From an uncultured Opitutia bacterium (GTDB lineage Bacteria > Verrucomicrobiota > Verrucomicrobiia > Opitutales > UBA953): 10,184 nucleotides of DNA. This document shows, one piece after another, positions 1 through 6,609 of this stretch. Below the pieces are notes generated by a model that did not search any database, was not told the origin of the DNA, and was given only the letters and a program-made list of their open reading frames with translations. Position 1 is the first letter of the stretch. Each line of letters starts with the position of its first letter. The stretch lies in NCBI GenBank assembly GCA_903895475.1, contig CAITUF010000226.1, positions 1 to 10,184 on the forward strand. Direction: 5' to 3'. A program made the position numbers and the translations under genes.

Positions 1-203
1 GCGGCTTCGACCTCATCCAGGCCCGGCTCGACTTCACCAAGCAGGAGGCCATCGTCACGACGGTTGCCGCCCCCCTCGCCCGACCGATCTCCATGATCGC
101 CCTCCCCGGCCACCGTCTACTCATCGCCGAATACTGCCGGGGTAATTCGCTGGCCGCGGGTACAAGTACACCTGGCCGGCTTATTCTGCTCGAACCTAAG
201 TAA
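1..203 (+). CDS. C-terminal fragment of an unidentified protein, possibly a beta-propeller sugar dehydrogenase-like protein
   Basis: The reading frame that starts at base 3 is open from the left edge to a TAA at 201-203 and gives 66 residues. The start lies outside the window. The fragment contains a PISMIALPGHRLLIAEY segment and ends in GRLILLEPK. In planctomycete and verrucomicrobial PQQ/sorbosone-dehydrogenase-like beta-propellers, the last blade often has this form: a Pro followed by hydrophobic residues, then a Gly-X-Leu-Leu-(I/V)-Ala-Glu-Tyr strand and a closing strand. The resemblance is from memory and only one blade is visible, so the family is a tentative inference. The other two plus-strand frames close with stops inside this stretch, which supports the chosen frame. 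No gene follows for about 190 bases, so this is the last gene of its unit. Confidence 0.55.
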   Translation, partial: GFDLIQARLDFTKQEAIVTTVAAPLARPISMIALPGHRLLIAEYCRGNSLAAGTSTPGRLILLEPK

Positions 204-213
204 GCCCAGCGGC

Positions 214-225
214 GGGCGGCCGCCC
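214..225. repeat. GC-rich perfect palindrome just after the first gene
   Basis: The 12 bases GGGCGGCCGCCC form a perfect palindrome starting 11 bases after the stop codon at 203. The surrounding bases (about 208-236) can extend weakly into a larger GC-rich hairpin. There is no T-run after it, so it is at best an atypical terminator for the upstream gene. It may equally be chance in GC-rich DNA. Confidence 0.3.
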
Positions 226-312
226 CTCGCGCCCGCTCGTATCAGCCTGCCTTACGGGGCCAGTTTTGTCGCTTAGAAGGTTATTTCACGATCGCCGCTG
301 ACGAGCCCGTCG

Positions 313-341
313 TTGGGATAATGAGCAACGGCAACTATTCT
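313..341 (+). promoter_or_regulatory. Possible sigma-70-type promoter for the small membrane protein gene
   Basis: TTGGGA at 313-318 (4 of 6 against TTGACA) and TATTCT at 336-341 (4 of 6 against TATAAT) are separated by exactly 17 bases. They lie in a locally AT-richer stretch (about 313-360) of an otherwise GC-rich region. Transcription would begin near 348 and leave a leader of about 50 bases before the ATG at 397. The match is moderate and untested. The rest of 204-396 shows nothing else I can name. Confidence 0.4.
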
Positions 342-396
342 TATACAAAATTTGGTGGATTGAAAGCCGTCCAGAGGCCGCCAGACTCTCGGCGCC

Positions 397-828
397 ATGA
401 AGCCATTCGCCCGCCTCGCGGCCCTCGCCGCTGAACCAAACCATGCAGTGACGGACCCGCTCAGCTTCATCGAATACGGCATCTACTTCGTCGCTGCGCT
501 CGCCATCACCCTCTGGGTCGGGCGGACCCTCTTCCGCAGCGGCCGTGCCTTCCTGGTCGACGCCTTCCACGGCAATGCGGCGATGGCCGACTCGGTTAAT
601 AACCTTCTGATCATCGGGTTCTACCTCGTGAACTTCGGTTTCATGCTGCTCTTCCTTTCGACCGGGACGCCCCCAGAGCGTGGCCTCACCGTGGCCGAGC
701 ACCTCAGCTGGAAGCTCGGCGTGGTTGTAATCGTCCTTGGCGTGATGCACTTGATTAACCTCATCGTCCTGAACGGCCTCCGGAACCGTGGCTTGAGCAG
801 CACGCCGCCGCCCATCCATAAGGCCTAA
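397..828 (+). CDS. Small conserved integral membrane protein, function unknown
   Basis: This 143-residue protein has three clear hydrophobic segments, at about residues 24-42, 69-88 and 106-126. Between the first two is a conserved-looking, mostly polar segment with VGRTLFRSGR and DAFHGN, leading to ADSVNNLL just before helix 2. The tail is short and Pro-rich. I recall similar small proteins of unknown function in actinobacteria and other phyla, with the same VGRTL...FL(V)D...ADSVN order, but I know no assigned function and do not propose one. The Asp, His and Asn residues around positions 55-69 are the obvious places to look for a functional site. The ATG at 397 has no Shine-Dalgarno sequence; an in-frame GTG at 448 would remove only the weakly structured first 17 residues. 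Its TAA (826-828) shares bases with the stop of the convergent methyltransferase gene. Confidence 0.8.
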   Translation: MKPFARLAALAAEPNHAVTDPLSFIEYGIYFVAALAITLWVGRTLFRSGRAFLVDAFHGNAAMADSVNNLLIIGFYLVNFGFMLLFLSTGTPPERGLTVAEHLSWKLGVVVIVLGVMHLINLIVLNGLRNRGLSSTPPPIHKA

Positions 829-1634
829 GCAGTCGGTCGCTTGCGCAGGACGAAACTCCGGTAGCTCAATTCGCCACTCACGGCGTCGCGATGCAGTCGG
901 GAGCCTTGGACGCCGGCGAAGTCGAGCCCGAGCCGATGCAGGAACCAAGGGAAGCAGGTGCGAATCATCGCCGTGTAGCGGGGGGTATTGAGTTCCATGC
1001 CGCGAACAACCTCGGGGTTGATGAGGCGCATCTTTTCCAGACGTAAAGTCGGATGCCGCGCCAAGTCTTCCACCCATGACACTACCTGCGACGGGTAGCG
1101 CAGGTCGGCATGGACCAACCGACCGCCCGGCTTAAGCACGCGAGCGGCCTCATCCATGAATTTCCGAAAATCTGGGTAGCAATGCGAAGCCTCGACATTC
1201 ACCACCACATCGAACGAGCCATCCGGAAACGGTAGGGCCATCGCATCGCCTTGGACAAACCGAAGGTTGGCCACCTGGTGGCGGGTTTGGCAGTAGCGGA
1301 TGCCCTCGGGGTTGAGGTCGAGCGCAACGTATTCCGCTGGGCCGAAGGTACGCGTCAGGTAGGACGCCCCGCCCCCGTGACCACAACTCACCTCGAGCAC
1401 GCGGGCCCCAGCCAACCCAGCCGCTGCCGCGACGTGATGGTAGAGTTGAATGTTTGGACGGAACGGCTCATCGGCGGGTGCCAAGGGAATCCCCATCGGC
1501 GGCTCCGTCTCGAAGGCGTAGTTCAAAAAGTCGATACCTTGGGTACGGACGCGGCGGGTGAAGAACGGATACCACCAACGCCATAACGCTTGGCGCATCG
1601 CGGGCCGACCGAGAATTTCTTCGATTAACGCCAT
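825..1634 (-). CDS. Class I SAM-dependent methyltransferase, similar to phthiotriol/phenolphthiotriol methyltransferases
   Basis: This 269-residue protein has a class I methyltransferase fold. Motif I is VLEVSCGHGGG (residues 79-89), the acidic loop is LDLN (105-108), a GDA follows at 129-131, then NVEASHCYPDF (146-156) and VLKPGGRL (166-173). The exact wording of motif I and the VEASHCYP motif closely resembles, as I remember it, the mycobacterial Rv2952 family that O-methylates phthiotriol lipids. This organism is unlikely to make those lipids, so the substrate here is unknown; a hydrophobic or polyketide/lipid-like substrate is an inference. There is no signal peptide, so it is cytosolic. 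The ATG lies inside the last codons of the upstream glycosylase gene (10-base overlap), with AAGGGG just before it, so translation is probably coupled. Its TAG overlaps the stop of the convergent membrane protein gene. Confidence 0.88.
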   Translation of the reverse strand: MALIEEILGRPAMRQALWRWWYPFFTRRVRTQGIDFLNYAFETEPPMGIPLAPADEPFRPNIQLYHHVAAAAGLAGARVLEVSCGHGGGASYLTRTFGPAEYVALDLNPEGIRYCQTRHQVANLRFVQGDAMALPFPDGSFDVVVNVEASHCYPDFRKFMDEAARVLKPGGRLVHADLRYPSQVVSWVEDLARHPTLRLEKMRLINPEVVRGMELNTPRYTAMIRTCFPWFLHRLGLDFAGVQGSRLHRDAVSGELSYRSFVLRKRPTA

Positions 1635-2353
1635 ACCCCTTGCTCCACCAAAGCTTTAGTGGCGGCGGCGGACCAACCGCGATTGGCGACAGGATTAGCT
1701 GGGCTTGGATGTGGCACCTTCGCAAAGGTTACCAGCAACCCATCGAGGGCCTCGCGGGCACGCTCTTCGGCATAGCCGCCGACGCCGACGACCGTCGTCA
1801 CGCCCAAGGCTTCGACCATCGTGCGCAGGAGTTTATCGCAGGCCTTATTCACGGGAGCCATCGCCTCAGCTGGTAATTCCTCGGGCACCACGTTGCGACC
1901 CAATTTGGTGTTCTCCAAGAAAAGCAGCGGGCAATAGTTGTGCACCAAGTGTTCCGCAAAGAAGCGGTCAGGCGTCGCAAAGCGCTCCTGGAACAGCCCC
2001 CATAGGCGACGACCGCTGACCTCGGAGCGATGGCACGCGAACCCCGTCACCTTTTTACTCGGATGTTCGACGGGCGGGCGCCCCACCGGCATCGCCAAGC
2101 CCAACCAGTCACGGACGACGGCAACCTCGCCAAACGGCACGCCCGTCTGCGCCATCCCAAACGGCCCGGGATTCATGCCTAAGAACAGCACGCGACGGGT
2201 TCCGGCGGCTGCATAACGCCGCAAGTAAGCCTCGTGGGCCTCCCAAGCGTAATCCAACGGCCGATAGACCAAGTCCGCCGGCTTCGGGAAGGACAAACCC
2301 GCGAGCGCCTTCCGTAACGCAAGCGTCGCTGGGATGACTCGGGAAGCGGGCAT
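1625..2353 (-). CDS. SMUG1-type uracil-DNA glycosylase (UDG superfamily family 3)
   Basis: This enzyme would remove uracil, and probably oxidised pyrimidines such as 5-hydroxymethyluracil, from DNA as the first step of base-excision repair. The 242-residue protein carries the family hallmarks in order. GMNPGPFGMAQTGVPFGEV spans residues 59-77, with the catalytic Asn at 61 and the uracil-stacking Phe at 64. VRDWLG (80-85) and SEVSGRRLWG (110-119) follow, then HNYCPLLF (138-145), VVGVG (188-192) and the DNA-inserting loop HPSPANPVANRGW (215-227) with catalytic His 215. Almost every motif residue matches human SMUG1 as I recall it, and the length is usual. SMUG1 is scattered in bacteria, which suggests old horizontal transfer. 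It is the first gene of a two-gene unit with the methyltransferase and is divergent from speA. No Shine-Dalgarno sequence precedes the ATG. Confidence 0.93.
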   Translation of the reverse strand: MPASRVIPATLALRKALAGLSFPKPADLVYRPLDYAWEAHEAYLRRYAAAGTRRVLFLGMNPGPFGMAQTGVPFGEVAVVRDWLGLAMPVGRPPVEHPSKKVTGFACHRSEVSGRRLWGLFQERFATPDRFFAEHLVHNYCPLLFLENTKLGRNVVPEELPAEAMAPVNKACDKLLRTMVEALGVTTVVGVGGYAEERAREALDGLLVTFAKVPHPSPANPVANRGWSAAATKALVEQGVWR

Positions 2354-2369
2354 GCCAGCATCACAACCC

Positions 2370-2387
2370 CGACCCCTCGGCGGGTCG
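2370..2387 (+). repeat. Short hairpin in the region between the SMUG1-type gene and speA
   Basis: CGACCC (2370-2375) and GGGTCG (2382-2387) form a perfect 6-bp stem around the loop CTCGGC. It is the first of three inverted repeats packed between the glycosylase start and speA. It could be RNA structure in the speA leader or in a divergent transcript; the sequence does not say which. Confidence 0.4.
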
Positions 2388-2388
2388 A

Positions 2389-2444
2389 GCCGGAAGGCAC
2401 CCGCCCGGCGGGTGCGATTTCCCCTTGCGCTTCCGGCAGGGGGA
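2389..2444 (+). promoter_or_regulatory. Nested stem-loop leader upstream of speA
   Basis: An outer stem GCCGGAAG (2389-2396) / CTTCCGGC (2430-2437), perfect over 8 bp, directly encloses an inner perfect 8-bp hairpin, GCACCCGC (2397-2404) / GCGGGTGC (2408-2415), with the 3-base loop CCG. A 14-base one-sided bulge (2416-2429) contains TCCCCT (2420-2425). This can pair instead with the purine-rich AGGGGGA at 2438-2444, just after the outer stem, so two partly competing folds can be drawn. This suggests a structured 5' leader controlling speA, but no known riboswitch class is recognised. If translation began at the TTG at 2425, part of this structure would be coding. No promoter elements could be identified with confidence in 2354-2466. 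Confidence 0.45.
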
Positions 2445-2466
2445 TAAAAAGTCCACGCCTACTCAC

Positions 2467-4434
2467 GTGAGCAAACCAACGCCTTGGACCACTAAAGACG
2501 CCGAAGACTACTACGGCTTCAAACGCTGGGGAGGTAACAACTTCTCCGTCGATCCGCAGGGCAACCTGTGCGTCCACCCGAAGGGGGACCACCGGAAGAT
2601 CCGCATTGCCGACATCATCAAGGAAGTCGAAGCCTCGGGCCTCAAGCCCCCGCTGACCATCCGCGTGCAGGACATGCTGCGCCAGCGCGTCATTCAGATT
2701 AATGAAGCGTTCCGCAAGGCCATCGACGAAGAAGGCTACGAAGGCCGTTACCGCGGTGTCTTCCCGATCAAGGTTAACCAACTCCGCGAAGTCGTCGAAG
2801 AAATCCTCGACGCCGGTGAAGAATATGACTTCGGCCTCGAAGCCGGCTCCAAGCCCGAGCTCATCATCGCACTCGCGCTGCTCGAGAACCGGAAAGCCCT
2901 CCTCATCTGCAACGGCTACAAAGACGAAGAGTACATCGAGCTCGCCCTCATGGGCCGCCGCCTCGGCAAGCAGACCATCATCGTCGTCGAGCAGCTCTCC
3001 GAAATCGACGCCATCATCCGCATCGCCCGCCGCATGGGCGTGCAGCCGCAGATCGGCCTCCGCGTCAAGCTCACCACCGCCGGCGAAGGCAAGTGGGCGG
3101 ACAGCACGGGGGAGAACGCAAAATTCGGCCTCACCGCTTCCGAGATTGTCGAAGTCGCCCAGCGCCTGACTAAGGCCAGGATGAAGGACGCGCTACGCCT
3201 CGTCCACTTCCACATCGGCTCACAGGTTCCGAACATTGGCACCATCAAGAAGGCCGTGGTCGAAGCCACCCGCTTCTACTGCGAACTTAAGCGCATGGGC
3301 TTCCCCATGGGCCTACTCGACGTCGGTGGCGGCTTAGGTATCGACTACGATGGCAGTCGTTCGGCGTATGAGTCCTCCATGAACTATAGCATGGAAGGCT
3401 ACGCCCGCGACGTCGTCGCGAACATCAAACAAATCTGCGAAGAAAGTAACGTCGCCCTCCCGGACATCGTCTCGGAATCCGGCCGCGCCCTCGTCGCCCC
3501 ACACTCGATCCTCATCTTCGAAGCCGTTGACCGCATCACCCGCGACGAAGGCAAGGTCGACCTTTCTAAGGGCAAGCCGCACCAGCTAATCAGCGAGCTC
3601 GAAGCCATCCGGAAGAACAAGCGGAAGTTTGACCCGCTAGAGCGCTACCACGACGCTAAGGAAAAGCGCGAAGAAGCCCATGCCCGTTTCAGCCTCGGCA
3701 ACCTGAAGCTCGAGGAACGCGCGCTGGCCGACCGGCTCTTCTGGGACATCTGTCGCCAGATCCGCGCCGACCTCGCCCACACTGCGGATATCCCGGATGA
3801 GTTGGCCCGCCTGGACTCCATGCTGGCCGAGCAGTATGTCTGTAATTTCTCGGTCTTCCAATCCCTGCTCGACCACTGGGCCTTGGATCAGCTCTTCCCG
3901 ATCGCCCCGATTCACCGCCTCAATGAGCGCCCCACGGTCCAGGCCACGCTCGTTGACATCACGTGCGACTCCGACGGCAAGGTGGATGACTTCATCGACT
4001 TGGAGGACGTTCGCAAGACGCTCGCCCTGCACCCATTCAAAGCCGGAAAACCCTACTATATTGGGGCCTTCATGGTCGGTGCCTACCAAGACATCATGGG
4101 CGATTTGCACAACCTCTTTGGCCGCGTGAACGAAGCCCACGTCTTCCTCGAAGACGATGAAGCCGATGGGTTCTACATCGAAGAAAGCATCCCGGGCTAC
4201 TCGGTCGAACGCATCCTCGGGATGATTCAGTACAACGCGGAAGACCTCTGCCGCATGCTTAAGCGCCAAGTGGATAAGGCCACTAAGGCTGACTCCGTCC
4301 GTCCCCGCGAAGGCGTGGCGATGGTTGACCTCTACGAGCGTCTGATTCGTGGCCGCACCTACCTGATCCCGGAGCGCGAGGAGAAGCCGGTGAAACCGGT
4401 GAAGCTCAAGAAGGTTCGCCCGAAGGGCAAGTAA
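2467..4434 (+). CDS. speA: Biosynthetic arginine decarboxylase SpeA
   Basis: SpeA is a PLP-dependent (alanine-racemase-fold, Mg-stimulated) enzyme that converts arginine to agmatine and CO2, the first step of the agmatine route to putrescine and spermidine. From the GTG at 2467 it has 655 residues, close to the 658 of E. coli. The frame is open further up to a TTG at 2425, which would add 14 residues (RFRQGDKK and so on) that lie in the leader hairpins; I prefer the GTG on length, though neither has a good ribosome site. Numbered from 2425, the hallmarks are FPIKVNQ (PLP lysine K116), LGLEAGS-like FGLEAGSKPEL (136-146), NGYKDEEYI (163-171), HFHIGSQ (261-267), DVGGGLGIDY (299-308), SESGRA (350-355), NFSVFQS (474-480) and TCDSDG (513-518) with the conserved active-site Cys. 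The Lys-rich C-terminal tail (about the last 20 residues) is lineage-specific. The next gene is convergent, so speA is monocistronic. Confidence 0.96.
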   Translation: MSKPTPWTTKDAEDYYGFKRWGGNNFSVDPQGNLCVHPKGDHRKIRIADIIKEVEASGLKPPLTIRVQDMLRQRVIQINEAFRKAIDEEGYEGRYRGVFPIKVNQLREVVEEILDAGEEYDFGLEAGSKPELIIALALLENRKALLICNGYKDEEYIELALMGRRLGKQTIIVVEQLSEIDAIIRIARRMGVQPQIGLRVKLTTAGEGKWADSTGENAKFGLTASEIVEVAQRLTKARMKDALRLVHFHIGSQVPNIGTIKKAVVEATRFYCELKRMGFPMGLLDVGGGLGIDYDGSRSAYESSMNYSMEGYARDVVANIKQICEESNVALPDIVSESGRALVAPHSILIFEAVDRITRDEGKVDLSKGKPHQLISELEAIRKNKRKFDPLERYHDAKEKREEAHARFSLGNLKLEERALADRLFWDICRQIRADLAHTADIPDELARLDSMLAEQYVCNFSVFQSLLDHWALDQLFPIAPIHRLNERPTVQATLVDITCDSDGKVDDFIDLEDVRKTLALHPFKAGKPYYIGAFMVGAYQDIMGDLHNLFGRVNEAHVFLEDDEADGFYIEESIPGYSVERILGMIQYNAEDLCRMLKRQVDKATKADSVRPREGVAMVDLYERLIRGRTYLIPEREEKPVKPVKLKKVRPKGK

Positions 4435-4437
4435 GCC

Positions 4438-4923
4438 TTAGGCTAGAATCAGCTTCAGACGCTTAAGCTCTTCCAGCGTCAGCGCGGGGGCTTCGCGGAG
4501 ATTCTCGTACGAATCGACGTTGGCGAGCCAGGCCCAGTGATCACCGCAATCGAGCCGCTCCATGAAACGGAGCCGGAGCGTGGCGATGGCGCCCTTCAAA
4601 CGATAGAGGCCATCGGCGACATGTTCGACCTCGCCCCCGAGCTGGGCGACCTTGTCGACGTTGTGGCCGGACTTCTTGCCGAGAAGCTTAATGTGGTTGG
4701 CCTGGTCTTGCGCGAGATAGTTGAGCAAACCAATCGGGTTAGCCTCGAGGTTCTCCAACGTCTTAGTGTCCTTGTACACACCGACGATAAAGCGTTTGGG
4801 CTTCATCGAGATTGGCGTCACGTAACTGCAAATATTAAGGTTACCCTTACCCTTCGCAGTCGTAGCCAGACTGTAGATAGGGCCGTCGACACGGTTCCAT
4901 GGTTTAACTCGAATGCCGGGCAT
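4438..4923 (-). CDS. Flavin reductase-like domain protein (FMN-binding split barrel)
   Basis: This 161-residue protein fits the flavin reductase-like split-barrel family, which binds FMN and often uses NAD(P)H to reduce it, either for a partner monooxygenase or as a stand-alone reductase. The N-terminal half shows YSLATTAKGKGNLNICSYVTP (residues 17-37), PKRFIVGVYKDTKTLEN (42-58) and NPIGLLNYLA (62-71). These correspond to the strands and loop that cradle the FMN phosphate and isoalloxazine. CGDHW (126-130), with the Gly-Asp-His typical of the C-terminal strand, follows. The protein is at the short end of the family and has no extra C-terminal domain. No monooxygenase partner is nearby, so the physiological role is unknown. 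It ends 3 bases from the speA stop, tail to tail, and shares an 88-base upstream region with the divergent esterase gene. Confidence 0.85.
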   Translation of the reverse strand: MPGIRVKPWNRVDGPIYSLATTAKGKGNLNICSYVTPISMKPKRFIVGVYKDTKTLENLEANPIGLLNYLAQDQANHIKLLGKKSGHNVDKVAQLGGEVEHVADGLYRLKGAIATLRLRFMERLDCGDHWAWLANVDSYENLREAPALTLEELKRLKLILA

Positions 4924-5011
4924 AGGGTAGGGTTTCTTTTAGTCAGCCAAGCGGTGCTTCTGTTCCCCCTTTTTTTCTGTCCAACCACCGCCCCCTGAAA
5001 TAGACCTAGGT

Positions 5012-5857
5012 ATGCCTTTCCGCCTATTTTTGACCGCCCTCGCCGCCCTAATGTCGCCGGTCGGGTCGCCCGGCGCCGAGAGCCCCCCCACCCTAAAGAA
5101 GGACGTGCCCTACGTCGAAAACGGCCATGCCCGGCAGAAACTCGACCTCCGGTTCCCCGCTGACCCCAAGGGTGCACCCGTGGTCCTCTGGATTCACGGT
5201 GGCGGGTGGGTCATGGGCGGTAAGGAAAACCCGCCCATCGCGGCCTTAACCGCCCGAGGGTATGTCGTCGCGTCGATGAATTACCGCTTCTCAACCCAAG
5301 CTCCCTTTCCTGCCCAGCTCGAAGACGCCCGCGCTGCCGTCAAGTGGCTGCGCACGCACCAGGCCGACTACGGCTACGACGGCAAGCGCATCGCGGCTTG
5401 GGGACACTCAGCGGGCGGCACGATGGTTTCGCTCATCGGAGCGCGTCAGGATCAAGGCACCGAAGTCCAGGCGGTCGTGAACTTCAGCGGTCCCACGGAC
5501 TTCGGCTTGATCATCAAGGACGCCATCGCTGGTGGGTACGACGAGCGCCTCGATACATCGATTAATTTGGTCGCCATGCTCCTTGGTGGACCCGTCAAAA
5601 ATAAGCTACCACTCGGACTCGAGGCCAGCCCTGTCACCCACGTGACTGCTAAATCTGCCCCGTCACTTTTAGTCTTCGGCGCCAAAGACACCCTCGTCAC
5701 ACCTGTGCAAGGCACGAACCTTTTCACTGCGATGAAGAAGGCGGGCGCGACGGTCGAACTCCTGGCACTCCCCAACGCGGGGCATAATTCAGTCAACAAA
5801 GAGACGGTCGAACGGGCCCTCGTCTGGACGGACCGTGCCCTCGGCGTGAAACGCTAA
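5012..5857 (+). CDS. Exported alpha/beta hydrolase, carboxylesterase/BD-FAE-like
   Basis: This 281-residue protein begins with a short signal peptide: a hydrophobic stretch at residues 4-17 and a likely cleavage near SPGA (19-22). It therefore acts in the periplasm or outside the cell. It then shows the hormone-sensitive-lipase / BD-FAE esterase pattern: oxyanion-hole HGGGW (62-66), a nucleophile elbow GHSAGG with Ser 133, an acid in FGAKDTLV (Asp 226) and the catalytic His in NAGHN (His 258). The triad is complete. Substrates of this group include acyl, acetyl or feruloyl esters, often on plant or algal polysaccharides; the actual substrate cannot be read from sequence. The menH gene follows 8 bases later, so the two may be co-transcribed, although their functions are unrelated. 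Upstream, 4962-4977 is a pyrimidine run (CCCCC then seven T) of unknown meaning. Confidence 0.9.
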   Translation: MPFRLFLTALAALMSPVGSPGAESPPTLKKDVPYVENGHARQKLDLRFPADPKGAPVVLWIHGGGWVMGGKENPPIAALTARGYVVASMNYRFSTQAPFPAQLEDARAAVKWLRTHQADYGYDGKRIAAWGHSAGGTMVSLIGARQDQGTEVQAVVNFSGPTDFGLIIKDAIAGGYDERLDTSINLVAMLLGGPVKNKLPLGLEASPVTHVTAKSAPSLLVFGAKDTLVTPVQGTNLFTAMKKAGATVELLALPNAGHNSVNKETVERALVWTDRALGVKR

Positions 5858-5865
5858 GCACGACC

Positions 5866-6603
5866 ATGGCAACGATCCTCGCTTGCCACGGCTTCACCGG
5901 TGAAGGGGCCGACTTCGAGCCCTTGCGGGCCGTCTTGCCCGCCGACCACATATTGGTGGCACCCGATTTCCCTGGCCATGGTTCGCGCCGCGGCCTGCGC
6001 ACTCCAGCCGACTATTCCTTGGCCGCGCACCTGGCCATCTTGGATGAGTCAATCCGCGCAGCCACCGAGCCCGTGACGCTCCTCGGCTACTCGATGGGCG
6101 GACGGCTGGCCCTGCACTGGGCCTTGGCCAATCCCGGCAAGTTCCGACAGCTCATCCTCGTCGGTGCTAGCCCGGGTCTGGCCACGGAAGCCGAACGGGC
6201 GGAACGGACCTATGCGGATGCTGCCGTGTCGAACTATCTCCGGACTGGAGGCCTACCGAGTTTCTATAAGTATTGGCACAACCAGCCCTTCTTCCGGCCC
6301 CTCCTGGCCCTACCGGCTCCACAACTTGAGCCCATCCTATCTCGCCGGCACCAAAACGACCCAGAAGGCCTCGCCCTGAGTCTGGAACACGTCGGCACTG
6401 GCCGACTGCCCTCGCTCTGGGAACGCCTCCGTGAGTTGAACGGGCCCGTTGACCTCGTTACGGGCGAACATGACCCCAAGTTCACGGAGCTTGCGCGGCG
6501 GATGGGTGAGCGTCTGCCCAAGGTACGCCTCAGTGTCATCGAAGGCTGCGGCCACGCCGTACACCTCGAACGACCGGCCGACCTCGTCCAAGTCTTGCGC
6601 TAG
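5866..6603 (+). CDS. menH: MenH-type 2-succinyl-6-hydroxy-2,4-cyclohexadiene-1-carboxylate (SHCHC) synthase
   Basis: MenH eliminates pyruvate from SEPHCHC to give SHCHC in classical menaquinone biosynthesis, in the cytosol. The 245-residue alpha/beta hydrolase starts with CHGFTGEGADF (residues 7-17), a typical MenH oxyanion loop. It continues with DFPGHG (34-39), the nucleophile elbow GYSMGGRLAL (74-83, Ser 76), YKYWHNQPFF (134-143, with the Trp and Gln-Pro conserved in the MenH lid), GEHDPKF (200-206, Asp 203; E. coli has GERDSKF) and GCGHAVHLERP (227-237, His 230). Complete triad, usual length and lid motifs make MenH clearly likelier than a generic esterase. The other men genes are not in this window, so the gene is separate from any men cluster. 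It sits 8 bases after the esterase gene and ends 6 bases from the convergent lexA stop. Confidence 0.85.
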   Translation: MATILACHGFTGEGADFEPLRAVLPADHILVAPDFPGHGSRRGLRTPADYSLAAHLAILDESIRAATEPVTLLGYSMGGRLALHWALANPGKFRQLILVGASPGLATEAERAERTYADAAVSNYLRTGGLPSFYKYWHNQPFFRPLLALPAPQLEPILSRRHQNDPEGLALSLEHVGTGRLPSLWERLRELNGPVDLVTGEHDPKFTELARRMGERLPKVRLSVIEGCGHAVHLERPADLVQVLR

Positions 6604-6609
6604 GACCGT

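Noticed and set aside
178..206. GGCTTA ... TAAGCC inverted repeat around the first stop codon
   Set aside because: There are only 6 bp across a 17-base loop and no T-run, so it is likely chance.
286..1077. Minus-strand open frame of about 263 codons across the small membrane protein and the methyltransferase 3' end
   Set aside because: Its composition is low-complexity, rich in Arg, Glu and His, and it spans two better supported genes on both strands.
2425..2466. TTG at 2425 as the speA start
   Set aside because: It is possible but adds 14 residues encoded by the leader inverted repeats and makes the protein longer than typical SpeA. The GTG at 2467 gives nearly the E. coli length. It is kept as an alternative.
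3637..4269. Long minus-strand open frame (about 210 codons) opposite speA
   Set aside because: It lies wholly within speA, whose protein matches SpeA throughout. The antisense product is an artefact of GC-rich codon use (rich in Val, Asp, Glu and His) and shows no recognisable domain.
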